56,868 nt of DNA. It comes from an uncultured Bacteroidota bacterium (GTDB lineage Bacteria > Bacteroidota > Rhodothermia > Rhodothermales > Salinibacteraceae). A program made the position numbers and the translations under genes. The DNA lies in assembly GCA_913056185.1 (NCBI GenBank), contig CAJXLV010000023.1, positions 1-56,868 of the forward strand, in the 5' to 3' direction. Under the pieces are notes generated by a model that worked only from the letters and a program-made list of their open reading frames with translations, did not search any database and was not told the origin of the DNA. Each line of letters opens with the position of its first letter. The first letter of the stretch is position 1. Shown piece by piece: positions 7,754 through 16,435 of this stretch.

Positions 7754-8845
7754 ATGGCCCCCCAATCCTCGCCTCGCATACTGATCTTGTATACGGGCGG
7801 CACCATTGGGATGGTGGAGACCGACGGCGGATACGTGCCCGCCTCGGGGCGGCTGCAGGCGTTGATGGAGGCGCGCCCCGCGTTCCGGGCCGCGGATGTG
7901 CCGGCCTACGAGGTGCACGAATTTGACCCGCTCCTCGACAGTGCCAACATGACGCCCGACGACTGGCTGACAATTGCCGAGGCGATCCGGGCGCAGTACG
8001 ACGCCTACGACGGCTTTCTCGTCGTGCACGGCACCGACACGATGGCCTTCACGGCGTCGGCCCTGTCGTTCATGCTCCACCCGCTTGATAAGCCCGTCCT
8101 CCTGACCGGGGCGCAAATTCCTCTTCAGGCATCTCGCACCGACGCGCAGGAAAACCTGCTCACCTCACTCCTGCTTCTGGGGGCTTTTTCCGGGCGGCTG
8201 ACGGGGGTGCATCTGTTTTTTTGCGATCGCCTCCACCGGGGGACGCGGGTCACGAAGGTGAACGCCGACTCGTTTGCAGCCTTCGACTCGCCCAACTTCC
8301 CGGCCGTGGGGACGGCGGGGATTCACCTGGACGTAGATCTCGATCGGGTGGCGACGCCTCAGCGTCCGTCCCGCACGCCCGCGGTCGTAGAGATGGGAGC
8401 GGCCACCGTCTCGGCCTTTCGGCTCTTTCCGGGGCTTGATGCGGCCACGCTCAAAAATGTGCTTGCCCCGCCGGTGCAGGGCGTTGTGCTCGAATGCTTT
8501 GGCGCGGGCAACGCCCCGGACCAGGACGAGGCCTTCCTGAAGGCGCTGCGGGACGCCACGGACCGGGGCGTGGTGATTGTGGCGGTGCCCCAGCCCCTCC
8601 GCGGAACGGCCGACCTTGATCTGTACGCCACCGGCAAGGCCCTCGCCGACGCGGGAGTGGTGAGCGGCTACGACATGACCACGGAGGCGGCCCTGGCCAA
8701 GCTGTATTACCTCTTCGAACAGGACCATCCCCCCGAAGAAGTGCGCCGTCTCGTGCAGACCAACCTGCGGGGCGAGCTTACGCCGCCGGACGAGGTGGCG
8801 CCGGCCTTGGGCCGCACGCGTCGCCGCCTCGCAGGGTATCGGTGA
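7754..8845 (+). CDS. ansA: L-asparaginase, type I-like
   Basis: A 363-residue asparaginase/glutaminase that hydrolyses asparagine to aspartate and ammonia. Both catalytic signatures are present: YTGGTIGM (residues 13-20, nucleophilic Thr) and VHGTDTMAF (91-99, Thr-Asp pair). There is no signal peptide, so it is predicted to be cytoplasmic like the E. coli AnsA group. The N-terminal ATG follows an A-rich stretch. It is convergent with the tryptophanase gene, with 48 bases between the two stops. Confidence 0.92.
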   Translation: MAPQSSPRILILYTGGTIGMVETDGGYVPASGRLQALMEARPAFRAADVPAYEVHEFDPLLDSANMTPDDWLTIAEAIRAQYDAYDGFLVVHGTDTMAFTASALSFMLHPLDKPVLLTGAQIPLQASRTDAQENLLTSLLLLGAFSGRLTGVHLFFCDRLHRGTRVTKVNADSFAAFDSPNFPAVGTAGIHLDVDLDRVATPQRPSRTPAVVEMGAATVSAFRLFPGLDAATLKNVLAPPVQGVVLECFGAGNAPDQDEAFLKALRDATDRGVVIVAVPQPLRGTADLDLYATGKALADAGVVSGYDMTTEAALAKLYYLFEQDHPPEEVRRLVQTNLRGELTPPDEVAPALGRTRRRLAGYR

Positions 8846-8893
8846 GAGATCCCCGCGAAACTTCTCTTCGGGACGCGCTCCGCGCCTCAATCG

Positions 8894-10297
8894 TCACGAC
8901 TCGGTCTGTGTCGCCTGGTGCACTGCCGCAGGCGCCGTGGGGCGGAAGTGGGCGGTGAAGTGGCGAAGCTGCGGCGGCTCTTCGGTAATCTCGTAGCCGC
9001 ACAACTCGTCGCGCCGGGCGTACACCTCCTCGAAGCACTCGATCACGTAATCGATGTGGCTCTGGGTGTAGACGCGGCGGGGGATGGCGAGGCGGACGAG
9101 CTCCATGTCGGCCGGCTCCTCGCTGCCATCCGGCTGCCGGCCAAACATGACGGATCCGATTTCGCACCCCCGAATGCCGCCGGTGGTGTAGAGGGCCACG
9201 GCGAGCGCCTGGCCGGGGTAGTCGAGCGGATCGAGGTGGGGCAAGAGCCGCCTGGCGTCGATATAGACCGCATGGCCGCCCACTGGCTTGACAATAGGGA
9301 CCCCAATGTCCGTGAGGGCCTCGCCCAGATACCGGGTCGATGCCATGCGGTACTCCAGGTAGTCCTCGTCGACAATCTCTTGCAGGCCCACAGCGATGGC
9401 CTCCAGGTCGCGCCCGGCGAGGCCGCCGTAGGTAGGAAACCCCTCCGTGAGAATGAGCTGATTGCGCGCCTCGCGGGCCCAGGCGTCGTCGTCCAGCGCC
9501 AGCCAGCCGCCGATGTTGACGAGCGCGTCTTTCTTGGCGCTCATGGTCATGCCGTCGGCGTGAGAAAACATCTCCCGGACGATGCGCTTGACGGACCGGT
9601 CGCCGTAGCCGTCTTCCCGCTGCTTGATGAAGTAGGCATTTTCCGCAAACCGGCACGCATCGAGAACGAGCGGCACGTCATGCTTCTCGCAGAGCGCCTT
9701 GGCCCCGCGAATGTTGGCCATGGAGACCGGCTGCCCGCCCCCGGTGTTGTTGGTGACGGTCAGCATCACGATCGGTACGCTCGCCCCGTGCTCGTCGAGA
9801 AACGTCTCCAGCCGGTCGAGGTCCATGTTGCCTTTGAAGGGGTGGGCGTGCTCCGGACGGCGCCCGGCCGGGATCACAAGGTCGACCGCCTCCGCCCCGG
9901 TAGCTTCGATATTGGCGCGGGTGGTATCGAAGTGGGTGTTGCTCGGGATTTTGGCCTCGGGCCCTGCCACCAGCCCGGTCAGGATGCGCTCCGCGGCGCG
10001 GCCCTGGTGGGTGGGAATGACGTGGTCGAAGGGCATTAGCTCTTTGACCGCCTCCTCAAACCGGAAATAGGAGGGCGATCCGGCGTAGCTTTCATCCCCC
10101 CGCATGAGGCCGGCCCATTGCGCTGCACTCATCGCCGAGGTGCCCGAGTCGGTCAACAGGTCGATGATAACATCGTCGGCGTGCAGGTTGAAGAGGTTGT
10201 AGTGCGCGTCTCGGATCATGCGCTCTCGTTCAGCCCGAGAGGTGAGGCGGAGGGGCTCGACCGATTTGATGCGGAAGGGCTCGATGATTGTGTCCAT
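8894..10297 (-). CDS. tnaA: Tryptophanase (beta-eliminating lyase)
   Basis: A 467-residue PLP enzyme that splits L-tryptophan into indole, pyruvate and ammonia. The PLP lysine lies in TMSAKKDALV (251-260). Residues that separate tryptophanase from tyrosine phenol-lyase favour tryptophanase: Asp in THFDTTR (about 124; the lyase has Thr) and His in LRHFTA near the C terminus (the lyase has Phe). These assignments rest on remembered E. coli TnaA and Citrobacter TPL sequences. No tnaC leader or tnaB permease is seen next to it. The 106-base upstream gap contains an 18-bp tandem duplication. Confidence 0.9.
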   Translation of the reverse strand: MDTIIEPFRIKSVEPLRLTSRAERERMIRDAHYNLFNLHADDVIIDLLTDSGTSAMSAAQWAGLMRGDESYAGSPSYFRFEEAVKELMPFDHVIPTHQGRAAERILTGLVAGPEAKIPSNTHFDTTRANIEATGAEAVDLVIPAGRRPEHAHPFKGNMDLDRLETFLDEHGASVPIVMLTVTNNTGGGQPVSMANIRGAKALCEKHDVPLVLDACRFAENAYFIKQREDGYGDRSVKRIVREMFSHADGMTMSAKKDALVNIGGWLALDDDAWAREARNQLILTEGFPTYGGLAGRDLEAIAVGLQEIVDEDYLEYRMASTRYLGEALTDIGVPIVKPVGGHAVYIDARRLLPHLDPLDYPGQALAVALYTTGGIRGCEIGSVMFGRQPDGSEEPADMELVRLAIPRRVYTQSHIDYVIECFEEVYARRDELCGYEITEEPPQLRHFTAHFRPTAPAAVHQATQTES

Positions 10298-10362
10298 GGA
10301 GGCGGTGGCATCAGAGAGAACGAACCGGCGTCAACGACACAATGTAGCGGCCCGGGCCCCAA

Positions 10363-10398
10363 AGGACAATGCGAGCGAGGAGGACAGTGCGAACGAGG
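10363..10398. repeat. 18-bp direct tandem duplication
   Basis: Two head-to-tail copies, AGGACAATGCGAGCGAGG and AGGACAGTGCGAACGAGG, match at 16 of 18 positions. They lie between the sigma factor stop and the tnaA start, in the region that would hold the tnaA promoter. Confidence 0.85.
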
Positions 10399-10403
10399 AA
10401 GGG

Positions 10404-10928
10404 TTAGGCCGGGAGGGGGGACAGGGCGCGGTCGAGCTCGGCGCGGAGACGCTTGCGGCCGCGGTGGATGTACACCTTTACGGTATTGAGCGGCATGTCG
10501 AGCGTATCGGCAATTTCTTTGTACTTGAGGCCCTGCAGCTCGCGAAGGGCCACCACGCGGCGGTAGGGGTTGTCCACCCGATCGAGGGCATCGAGCACGT
10601 GGTCGCGAAGGTCCTCCGCTTCGGCGTGGCGGTCGGGCGTTCGGCTGGGGCTCTCGGCCCGGCCCACCCCGTCGGCGTCGACCGTAACCGTCTTGCGGCG
10701 GCGCTGGCGCGCGCGCAGCTTGTCGATGCAGGCGTTGCGGGTGACACACGCGAGCCAGGCCATAATGCCGTCGGGGTCCAGGTCTTCATGGTGCTCCCAG
10801 AGCGTCACGAGAACTTCCTGGGTGACATCTTGCGCGGCGGCCTCGTCCTTCAGCATCGACCGGGCAATGCGGTACACCTTGTCTTCGTGGACGGCCACCT
10901 GGTGTTCGAACGCGGAAAGGCACCTCAT
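10404..10928 (-). CDS. RNA polymerase sigma factor, ECF-type
   Basis: A 174-residue two-domain sigma-70 factor. Region 2 covers about residues 10-75 (EDKVYRIARSMLKDEAAAQD, then WLACVTRNACIDKLRARQRR, with the usual core-binding and -10-recognising features). Region 4 covers about 115-165 (LRELQGLKYKEIADTLDMP, then NTVKVYIHRGRKRLR, the -35-binding helix-turn-helix). No region 1.1 or 3 is present. No anti-sigma gene adjoins it: the downstream neighbour is tnaA and the upstream one an HD phosphohydrolase. The ATG before RCLSAFEHQ is chosen because upstream sequence is Gly/Arg/Pro-rich and unlike any sigma factor. Confidence 0.9.
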   Translation of the reverse strand: MRCLSAFEHQVAVHEDKVYRIARSMLKDEAAAQDVTQEVLVTLWEHHEDLDPDGIMAWLACVTRNACIDKLRARQRRRKTVTVDADGVGRAESPSRTPDRHAEAEDLRDHVLDALDRVDNPYRRVVALRELQGLKYKEIADTLDMPLNTVKVYIHRGRKRLRAELDRALSPLPA

Positions 10929-11246
10929 AAGACAACCGGGGCTCTGGGGAAGACCGAATGAACAGGCACGACGGCTGAGCGGCGGCACAGTCCCAGCGCT
11001 CTGTTCCGTCGAGTACGTATCCGTTGGCCCCAACTCCCCCCTGCGGCCGCAAGATGCAGGGCGCACGACGAATGGGAGGATGGCTGCGACGAGTTGCCCG
11101 CGGTGCCCGCGTCGTGCCCGACCACGTGCCCAAGAAGGGGAAATGCCCCGGCCCCCACAGGCCAACGCGGATTGTCCTTCGAACGGAGAGGCCCTCAGAC
11201 AAGAACACCGGGCTGTTGGAACGAGACGACCCCTCGGGAGAAGCCG
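10929..11246. other. Intergenic region, nothing recognised
   Basis: 318 bases between the HD-domain gene stop and the sigma factor start, both on the minus strand. High GC keeps several frames open but none resembles a known protein. The sigma factor promoter should lie here, but I see no clear promoter motif. Confidence 0.5.
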
Positions 11247-12560
11247 TCAAGGGCCCGGGACGAGCGAGAGGTCCAGGCTGACGGGCTTCGGGGCGCAGAC
11301 GTACGGCTTTTCGACGAAGCCGGTGAGCTCAGAAATGGTGGCCGTGTCGGCCATCTCGGACAGCTCCTGCACCGTTCCGTCGCGCCCCAGAATGCCGATG
11401 AGCTCCTGGTCGCTGTCGTAGGCGGTTTGGCGCGACACGTTGGCCGTGAGGTAGTGGCGAGCGGCAGCAGATGCTTCGGTGCGGGCAACGAGGCCCTCGG
11501 CCACCAGCCAGTTGGCCACCTGCGCGCGCCACTGCTCCATCTGTGCGGCGTTGGGGGACCGGGGCACGAACGTCACGCGCAAGAAGCGGCGATTGACAAA
11601 GCGGCGGCACAGGTCGGCCAGGAGAGGGTCGGGCCCGTGCATCCACTGCTTGAGGCTGAAGAGGATGTCGGTGTCGTCGAGCTGGACGTAGTGGTCGCGC
11701 ACCGTCGGCTCGTCGATCTGGTCGGCCCGGATGTCGTGACGCAGGAAAAACAGCAGAGCCCGCGAGCCGCGGGCCAGCCAGTCGGGGGGCGGACCGGCCC
11801 CGAGATGCTCCTGCACGCGCCGCAGCACGCTGCGGAGCAGCTCGTCGCCCGCGAGCACCGTCTTATGCAGGTAGACCTGCCAGTACATCAGCCGTCGCGA
11901 GATGAGGAAATTTTCCACCGCGTAGATGCCCTTTGCCTCGATCATCACTTCGGAGTCGGGGCCGCCCTGGAGGGGGTGCACGCGCATGGTTTTGAGGAGG
12001 CGCTGCACGCCCACTTCGCCTTCCGCCACGCCCGTGTAAAACGAGTCGCGGCGCAGGTAGTCGAGCCGGTCCATGTCGAGCTGGCTGGAGACCAGCTGGT
12101 GGAAGAAGGGCCGCGGGTACGTGTCGTCAAACATGGCCAGGGCGGTGTCCAGTGCCCCGCCCAGGCGCTCGTTGAGGCGCACCAGCAGGACGCGGCTCAT
12201 GTCCTCGTGCGCGAAGTCGTCGATCAGTTCGTGTTCGAGCGTGTGCGAGAACGCCCCGTGCCCCACGTCGTGCAGCAGGGCCACAGCCAGGGCGGCCGTG
12301 CGCTCGTCCGGGGAGATGGGCGTCCCCTTTTCGCGGAGATTGGTGAGGGCGTCCTGCATGAGTGCCATGGCCCCGAGCGCGTGGTTGAAGCGCGTGTGCT
12401 CGGCACCGGGAAACACGAGGTGCCCCACGCCCAGCTGTCGGATGCGGCGCAGGCGCTGGACCTCGGGGGTCTGGACGAGGTCCATGAGCACGCTCTTGGG
12501 CACGGAGATGAACCCGTGCACCGGGTCGGAAAAAAGCTTGAAGCGCTGGTTTGAGGACAT
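11247..12560 (-). CDS. HD-domain phosphohydrolase, dGTPase/SAMHD1-like
   Basis: A 437-residue cytoplasmic protein. It opens with FSDPVHGFI, typical of the YdhJ/SAMHD1-like HD family, then HTRFNHALG (55-63), LLHDVGHGAFSHTLEH (96-110) with the His-Asp metal pair, and SSQLDMDRLDYLRRDSFYTG (about 158-178) supplying the fourth metal ligand. Family members act as dNTP triphosphohydrolases or related phosphohydrolases; the substrate cannot be read from the sequence. ATG start. It stands alone on the minus strand behind a 530-base gap. Confidence 0.85.
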   Translation of the reverse strand: MSSNQRFKLFSDPVHGFISVPKSVLMDLVQTPEVQRLRRIRQLGVGHLVFPGAEHTRFNHALGAMALMQDALTNLREKGTPISPDERTAALAVALLHDVGHGAFSHTLEHELIDDFAHEDMSRVLLVRLNERLGGALDTALAMFDDTYPRPFFHQLVSSQLDMDRLDYLRRDSFYTGVAEGEVGVQRLLKTMRVHPLQGGPDSEVMIEAKGIYAVENFLISRRLMYWQVYLHKTVLAGDELLRSVLRRVQEHLGAGPPPDWLARGSRALLFFLRHDIRADQIDEPTVRDHYVQLDDTDILFSLKQWMHGPDPLLADLCRRFVNRRFLRVTFVPRSPNAAQMEQWRAQVANWLVAEGLVARTEASAAARHYLTANVSRQTAYDSDQELIGILGRDGTVQELSEMADTATISELTGFVEKPYVCAPKPVSLDLSLVPGP

Positions 12561-12673
12561 TCAAGGAGTCGCTCTGGAAAAACGGGTTCCACACGTGCGG
12601 GGGGAACGGAGGGGAGACGTCGAGCAGCCGTGAGGAGAAACGACAAAAATAAAAAACGTATTTGGGGTGGGCA

Positions 12674-12701
12674 GGTTCTCAAACATGGGTTCTCAAGCAT
12701 G
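12674..12701. repeat. 14-bp direct tandem duplication
   Basis: GGTTCTCAAACATG is followed directly by GGTTCTCAAGCATG, with one mismatch, and then by a partial third unit. It lies upstream of the HD-domain gene. Confidence 0.85.
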
Positions 12702-13042
12702 GGCTTCTCGCTCGGTCAAACGCCTGCCCGGGAAGGCTTCGGGGGCGAAGTCGTTTTGAGAGCAGAGGAGGAACCATGCCTCTGGGCATCCACGATGCTT
12801 TGCGATTGAAGGAGGAGGAATAGGAGCGCAGAACGCCCCTCATCTCTCGTCGTGGGATGAATGCGCGGGCAAACCCAGCGATTTGGTTTGCGCTTCGCAC
12901 CCTGTCTGTCGGGGCAAGCGACAATGCGGAGCCTGAAACGCTCCCGGCCGCGCTTTTCAGGCTCGCTCGAAGGAGCGGGCGTACCCAAGCCTCCCCGGCC
13001 GAAGCAAAGAAGGATCCCGGGGCGGGCAGACCGCCCAAGAAT

Positions 13043-13086
13043 CCCCCGATCTTTTACAGGCGTGAATGCTTCGCATTTGTCGGGGG
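13043..13086 (-). terminator. Nested hairpin after the polyprenol kinase-like gene
   Basis: An outer stem CCCCCGA/TCGGGGG encloses an inner stem AATGC/GCATT with a 3-base loop. It starts four bases after the stop codon of the minus-strand kinase-like gene. No T run follows, so it is only a possible terminator. Confidence 0.35.
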
Positions 13087-13090
13087 AGTG

Positions 13091-13792
13091 TCAAGCCCCT
13101 ACCAGGAGGGGACAGGGCTGCTCCAGGAGCACCGCTTCGGCCGTGGCCACAGCCAGCCCAGCCGCTACGGGCACCCGAATGTTGTCGTTGAGGGGAAGGG
13201 GAAGGGCCTCCACCACCGCGCCACTCAAGACGCCCGCCGCGGCAGGGCCGAACGAGGGGCCGGGCACAACTGCCATCAGCGCCAGGCCCGTGCCCACGAA
13301 TGCCACACTGCCCTCCACCGTGGCCGAGACAGAGCCCCAGGGATGGCGCCCGAGACGCCGCCCCACGAGGGCCGCTGCCGCATCGGCCAGCATGGTCATC
13401 GCCAGGACCGGCGCGGCCAGGCGCATTGGAAAAAGCAGCGCCATCAGGGCAGCGCCCACGAGCACACAGGTTGCGCCATTCAGCCGCACCCCAGTCCCCG
13501 CACGCGGCAGCTCTTCCGGTCGCATCAGTTTTCCGAAGAGGAATCGAATCCACCGGTTCACGGCCGCGGAGTGCGCACGCGCAACATCGGCCGAGACCGC
13601 AAGCCCCGCCACTGGCAGCAAGAGAAGAAGCGCTCGCGGTCGCCCAAGCGTCCACATGCCCAGAGGAATGACGAGGGCAAGGAGGTGAAGAGCCTTTCGG
13701 CCCACTTCGCCCCGGTAGGGAAGAGAGGGGGACACAGCGACAGAGCCGTCACGGAAAAAGTTCGCTGAATCGCTGAACCACGCGGCGGACAA
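13091..13792 (-). CDS. Dolichol/phytol kinase-like membrane protein
   Basis: A 233-residue multi-pass membrane protein of the CTP-dependent polyprenol kinase group (SEC59/VTE5-like). Visible landmarks are GEVGRKALHLLALVIPL near residue 27, DAAAALVGRRLGRHPWG in the middle, and EALPLPLNDNIRVPVAAG near the C terminus, which corresponds to the conserved EALPxPxDDN motif. Family members phosphorylate dolichol, phytol or related isoprenoid alcohols with CTP; the substrate here is unknown. The start is uncertain: residues 1-25 are not hydrophobic, and a later start near the membrane segment is possible. It is divergent from hemE. Confidence 0.75.
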   Translation of the reverse strand: MSAAWFSDSANFFRDGSVAVSPSLPYRGEVGRKALHLLALVIPLGMWTLGRPRALLLLLPVAGLAVSADVARAHSAAVNRWIRFLFGKLMRPEELPRAGTGVRLNGATCVLVGAALMALLFPMRLAAPVLAMTMLADAAAALVGRRLGRHPWGSVSATVEGSVAFVGTGLALMAVVPGPSFGPAAAGVLSGAVVEALPLPLNDNIRVPVAAGLAVATAEAVLLEQPCPLLVGA

Positions 13793-13910
13793 ATGGTTCG
13801 TCCTTCGGGGGTGCTGTTATGTATTCCGCGCCGGATGCGCCGCGCCTGAATGGCCTTGAGGGATTCCCAACGGAGGGGGGGCGTCGGCCCCTCCCGAAAC
13901 CATCGCCGCT

Positions 13911-13940
13911 CCCGGTCGGGGTCTGCCCGGTCGGGGTCTA
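13911..13940. repeat. 15-bp direct tandem duplication
   Basis: CCCGGTCGGGGTCTG is followed directly by CCCGGTCGGGGTCTA, identical except for the last base. It lies in the hemE upstream region, about 95 bases before the ATG. Confidence 0.9.
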
Positions 13941-14035
13941 ATTGCATGTTGCCACGCCGAGCGCATCGGGACCGCCTCCGGACTCAGCGTTTCGCCTCGT
14001 TTTTTTTGAATCATCGAACAGTCCCTCGCGTCGGT

Positions 14036-15100
14036 ATGGCCTCGTTCCCGCCCCTTAAGAATGATCTTCTCCTTCGCGCCGCCCGGGGGAAAGCCACCGA
14101 GCGCACACCGGTGTGGATGATGCGGCAGGCCGGTCGCTACCTGCCGGAGTACCGCGCTGTGCGGGAAGAGCACGACTTTTTTGATGTGGTAGAGACCCCC
14201 GAGCTGGCCGCCGAGGTTACCCTCCAGCCTGTCGAGCGGTTGCCCATCGATGCCGCCATTCTGTTTTGCGACATCATGGTGGTGCCGGAGGCCATGGGCC
14301 TGACGGTGAAGATGGTGTCGGGAAAAGGGCCGACCTTTCCGCAGCCGCTGACCACCCCCGACGAGATGGAGCGGCTCGTGTCGCCGGACATCGACGCGGC
14401 GCTCGGGCACGTGTTTGAGGCGCTCACGCTCACGCGCCGCCAGCTAAACGGCCGCGTGCCGCTCATCGGGTTTTCCGGGGCGCCGTGGACGCTCATGGCG
14501 TACATGGTGGAGGGGGGCGGCAGCAAGTCGTACCGCACGGCTCGGCAGTGGCTGTACCGGCACCCGCAGGCAAGCGCGGCCCTGCTGCAGCGTACAACCG
14601 ACGTGATCGTCGATTACCTGATCGCGCAGGTGGAGGCCGGCGCACAAATGCTGCAGGTGTTCGATTCCTGGGCCGGGCTCCACGATGCCGCCAGCTTCCG
14701 CACCTTCTGCCTGCCCTACCTCCGTGAAATTGCGACACGGGTGAAGACCGCGCACCCCGAGGTGCCGCTGGTGGTGTTTGCCAAGGGGGCGCACTACGCC
14801 CTTGACGCCCTCGCCGAAACAGACTACGACGTCATCAGCCTCGACTGGACGATGGACCCAGAAGCGGCCCGCACGACGGTGGGCGACCGGGCCGTGCTGC
14901 AGGGCAACCTGGATCCCTGTGCCCTCTACGCCTCGCCGGAGGCCCTTCAGCGTGAAGTCCAGCAGATGCTAACCGCTTTTGGTGCGCACGGCCACATCGC
15001 GAACCTTGGACATGGCATGCTGCCCGATCACGACCCAGAGCACGCCCGTCTTTTTGCCGAGACAGTCCGCCGCCACTCTGCGGCGCAGCCTGCGACGTAG
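14036..15100 (+). CDS. hemE: Uroporphyrinogen decarboxylase
   Basis: A 354-residue cytoplasmic enzyme of haem synthesis that removes four carboxyl groups from uroporphyrinogen III to give coproporphyrinogen III. Both family signatures are present: TPVWMMRQAGRYLPEYR (about 22-38) and GFSGAPWTLMAYMVEGGGSK (about 145-164). Arg and Asp residues of the active site (MRQAGR, ILFCDIM) are retained. The ATG before ASFPPLKND fits the family length, and open sequence upstream is not conserved-looking. No other haem genes adjoin it. Confidence 0.95.
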   Translation: MASFPPLKNDLLLRAARGKATERTPVWMMRQAGRYLPEYRAVREEHDFFDVVETPELAAEVTLQPVERLPIDAAILFCDIMVVPEAMGLTVKMVSGKGPTFPQPLTTPDEMERLVSPDIDAALGHVFEALTLTRRQLNGRVPLIGFSGAPWTLMAYMVEGGGSKSYRTARQWLYRHPQASAALLQRTTDVIVDYLIAQVEAGAQMLQVFDSWAGLHDAASFRTFCLPYLREIATRVKTAHPEVPLVVFAKGAHYALDALAETDYDVISLDWTMDPEAARTTVGDRAVLQGNLDPCALYASPEALQREVQQMLTAFGAHGHIANLGHGMLPDHDPEHARLFAETVRRHSAAQPAT

Positions 15101-15203
15101 CGTCGTTTCGCTGTGCGCGTGTGTCTGGCCTGAGGGCGCCCATGCGTCTGCAAGCGCCTGGGCACGGGGGGCAAGGCGCAAGAGGCGTTCAGGGAAGAGG
15201 GGC

Positions 15204-15476
15204 TCAGAGAAGAACCGCCCACACAACTGCCATGAGAAGACAGCCTCCGAGCACCAACTGCGTAGATGGACGGTGCAGGCCGTCGCTGCGCCGGTAGAGG
15301 CCGTACAGGGCGGCGGGCCAGAACAGCAGCACAAGAAGCAGCATCGTGCCCGGCCGTTCATGCCATGGCTCCCCGGTGTCCTCCGAGAAATGCACCTCCG
15401 TGAGGGTTTCGCCGCAGACCGGGCAAAAGTCGTCCGAGGCGTCGCGGTGGGCACCGCAGGAGGGGCATCGCGCCAT
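15204..15476 (-). CDS. Small zinc-ribbon membrane protein
   Basis: A 90-residue protein with an N-terminal zinc ribbon (MARCPSCGAHRDASDDFCPVCG, four cysteines at residues 4, 7, 18 and 21) followed by two membrane segments (about 45-60 and 70-90). I do not recognise a specific family; similar zinc-ribbon plus two-helix proteins are common and uncharacterised. The start is taken at the ATG just before the first CxxC. It lies downstream of a DUF2911 gene on the same strand, with a 95-base gap. Confidence 0.65.
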   Translation of the reverse strand: MARCPSCGAHRDASDDFCPVCGETLTEVHFSEDTGEPWHERPGTMLLLVLLFWPAALYGLYRRSDGLHRPSTQLVLGGCLLMAVVWAVLL

Positions 15477-15571
15477 GGGAAGCAAGCCGTTGTCGCAAAG
15501 GAACGTCGCCGTGGGGGAGGGACGCTGGGCTGCGGAAGAGGGGCTACGGGCCGGTGTCGGGGGCTCTTGGG

Positions 15572-16123
15572 CTAGCGACCGGCCACGCGCACGTCGAAAG
15601 GGACGCGCACGTTCGCCCAGTGCAGCACGCACGTGCCTCGCTGGGCCGTGACGTCCTCGAATAGGAAGGTCATCATCTCCCGCGGGTCAGCCGTCTGGGG
15701 CGAGACCGTGACCCGAAGGGCATCTTTGTCCGCGTCGTAGTTGGTGCCCCACTGATTGGCCGCGGTGTTGAGGATGAGCGTCCATTCCTCGGGGCCGGGA
15801 ATCGTGTACAGCGAGTACGTCCCCGCGGACAGCGGCTCGCCCTCGATGGCAACGTCGGACGAGACCGAGACCGTGGTGGCCTCGTTGGCGCCCGTACGCC
15901 AGACCTCGCCGTAGGGCACGAGGTCGCCAAAGATCGTTCGGTTTTTGACCTGCGGCCGCCCGTAGGTAATGCGGACATTCGTGGTGCCAATGGTTTGAGC
16001 GACCGAGGCGTTCGGGCTCGTGCGCGGCTCATCGTTGCCGCGCTCCTGCGCAGCAGCGGGCGCGGCTGTCAGGACGGCCAGCAGAACGGCGGCCGAGAAT
16101 AAAGCGAGGGGGCGAGGGAGCAT
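15572..16123 (-). CDS. DUF2911 family secreted protein
   Basis: A 183-residue protein with a clear Sec signal peptide (hydrophobic core about residues 8-20, cleavage likely after AAAQ at about 25). The mature part shows the DUF2911 pattern common in Bacteroidota: NVRITYGRPQVKNRTIFG, then YGEVWRTGANEATT, then TYSLYTIPGPEEWTLILN. Function is unknown; it is predicted to be exported, presumably periplasmic. It starts 27 bases downstream of the amphi-Trp gene stop and is probably in the same transcript. Confidence 0.85.
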   Translation of the reverse strand: MLPRPLALFSAAVLLAVLTAAPAAAQERGNDEPRTSPNASVAQTIGTTNVRITYGRPQVKNRTIFGDLVPYGEVWRTGANEATTVSVSSDVAIEGEPLSAGTYSLYTIPGPEEWTLILNTAANQWGTNYDADKDALRVTVSPQTADPREMMTFLFEDVTAQRGTCVLHWANVRVPFDVRVAGR

Positions 16124-16150
16124 GGGGCAGGAGGGATGGAAAAGAGGGGG

Positions 16151-16435
16151 CTAATCGATCTCGAGAGACCCCGGTCCGGCAAGCGTGCCGTCTTCGGTTT
16201 CGTACCACTCAAGTTCAAACTCGAGGCTGATTTCTGCGGCGCTGTCGTCGGCCTCTCGCTCCAGGTCAATCTCGAACTTGACGTGGTCGGGCACCTCCAC
16301 AGTTGCAGACTGGTTTGCGGCCGAGAAGTCCAGAGCTCCGTTCTCTTCGAGCTTGTTGGCGACCGTGCGCAGATACGTCGCGACGTCTGCGCGCGAGAGA
16401 GTCTGCTCGGCTTCAAAGAGCGTTTCGTCGGGCAT
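16151..16435 (-). CDS. Amphi-Trp domain protein
   Basis: A 94-residue soluble, very acidic protein. The pattern SRADVATYLRTVANKLEENG, then VEVPDHVKFEIDLE, then ISLEFELEWYE matches the amphi-Trp domain, a small domain of unknown role found often in halophilic archaea and in some bacteria. The conserved tryptophan sits in the closing ELEWYE. ATG start. It is probably the first gene of a three-gene minus-strand unit with DUF2911 and the zinc-ribbon protein. Confidence 0.75.
   Translation of the reverse strand: MPDETLFEAEQTLSRADVATYLRTVANKLEENGALDFSAANQSATVEVPDHVKFEIDLEREADDSAAEISLEFELEWYETEDGTLAGPGSLEID

Larger units (their letters stand above)
12561..13090. other. Intergenic region with tandem duplication and AT-rich patch
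   Basis: No supported gene. An A/T-rich patch near 12641-12665 reads TATTTTTG on the minus strand, which fits the Bacteroidota -7 element TAnnTTTG for the HD gene, but I find no TTTG at the expected distance upstream. A 14-bp tandem duplication and a long nested hairpin (both listed) are also here. The remaining 300 bases show nothing I recognise. Confidence 0.5.

Noticed and set aside
10786-11250. Minus-strand frame upstream of the sigma factor
   Set aside because: Pro/Arg-rich, no homology, and it overlaps the well supported start of the sigma factor in another frame.
12679-13038. Two overlapping minus-strand frames in the gap before the HD gene
   Set aside because: Neither has recognisable domains, both are Arg/Ser/Pro-rich, and they overlap each other in different frames.
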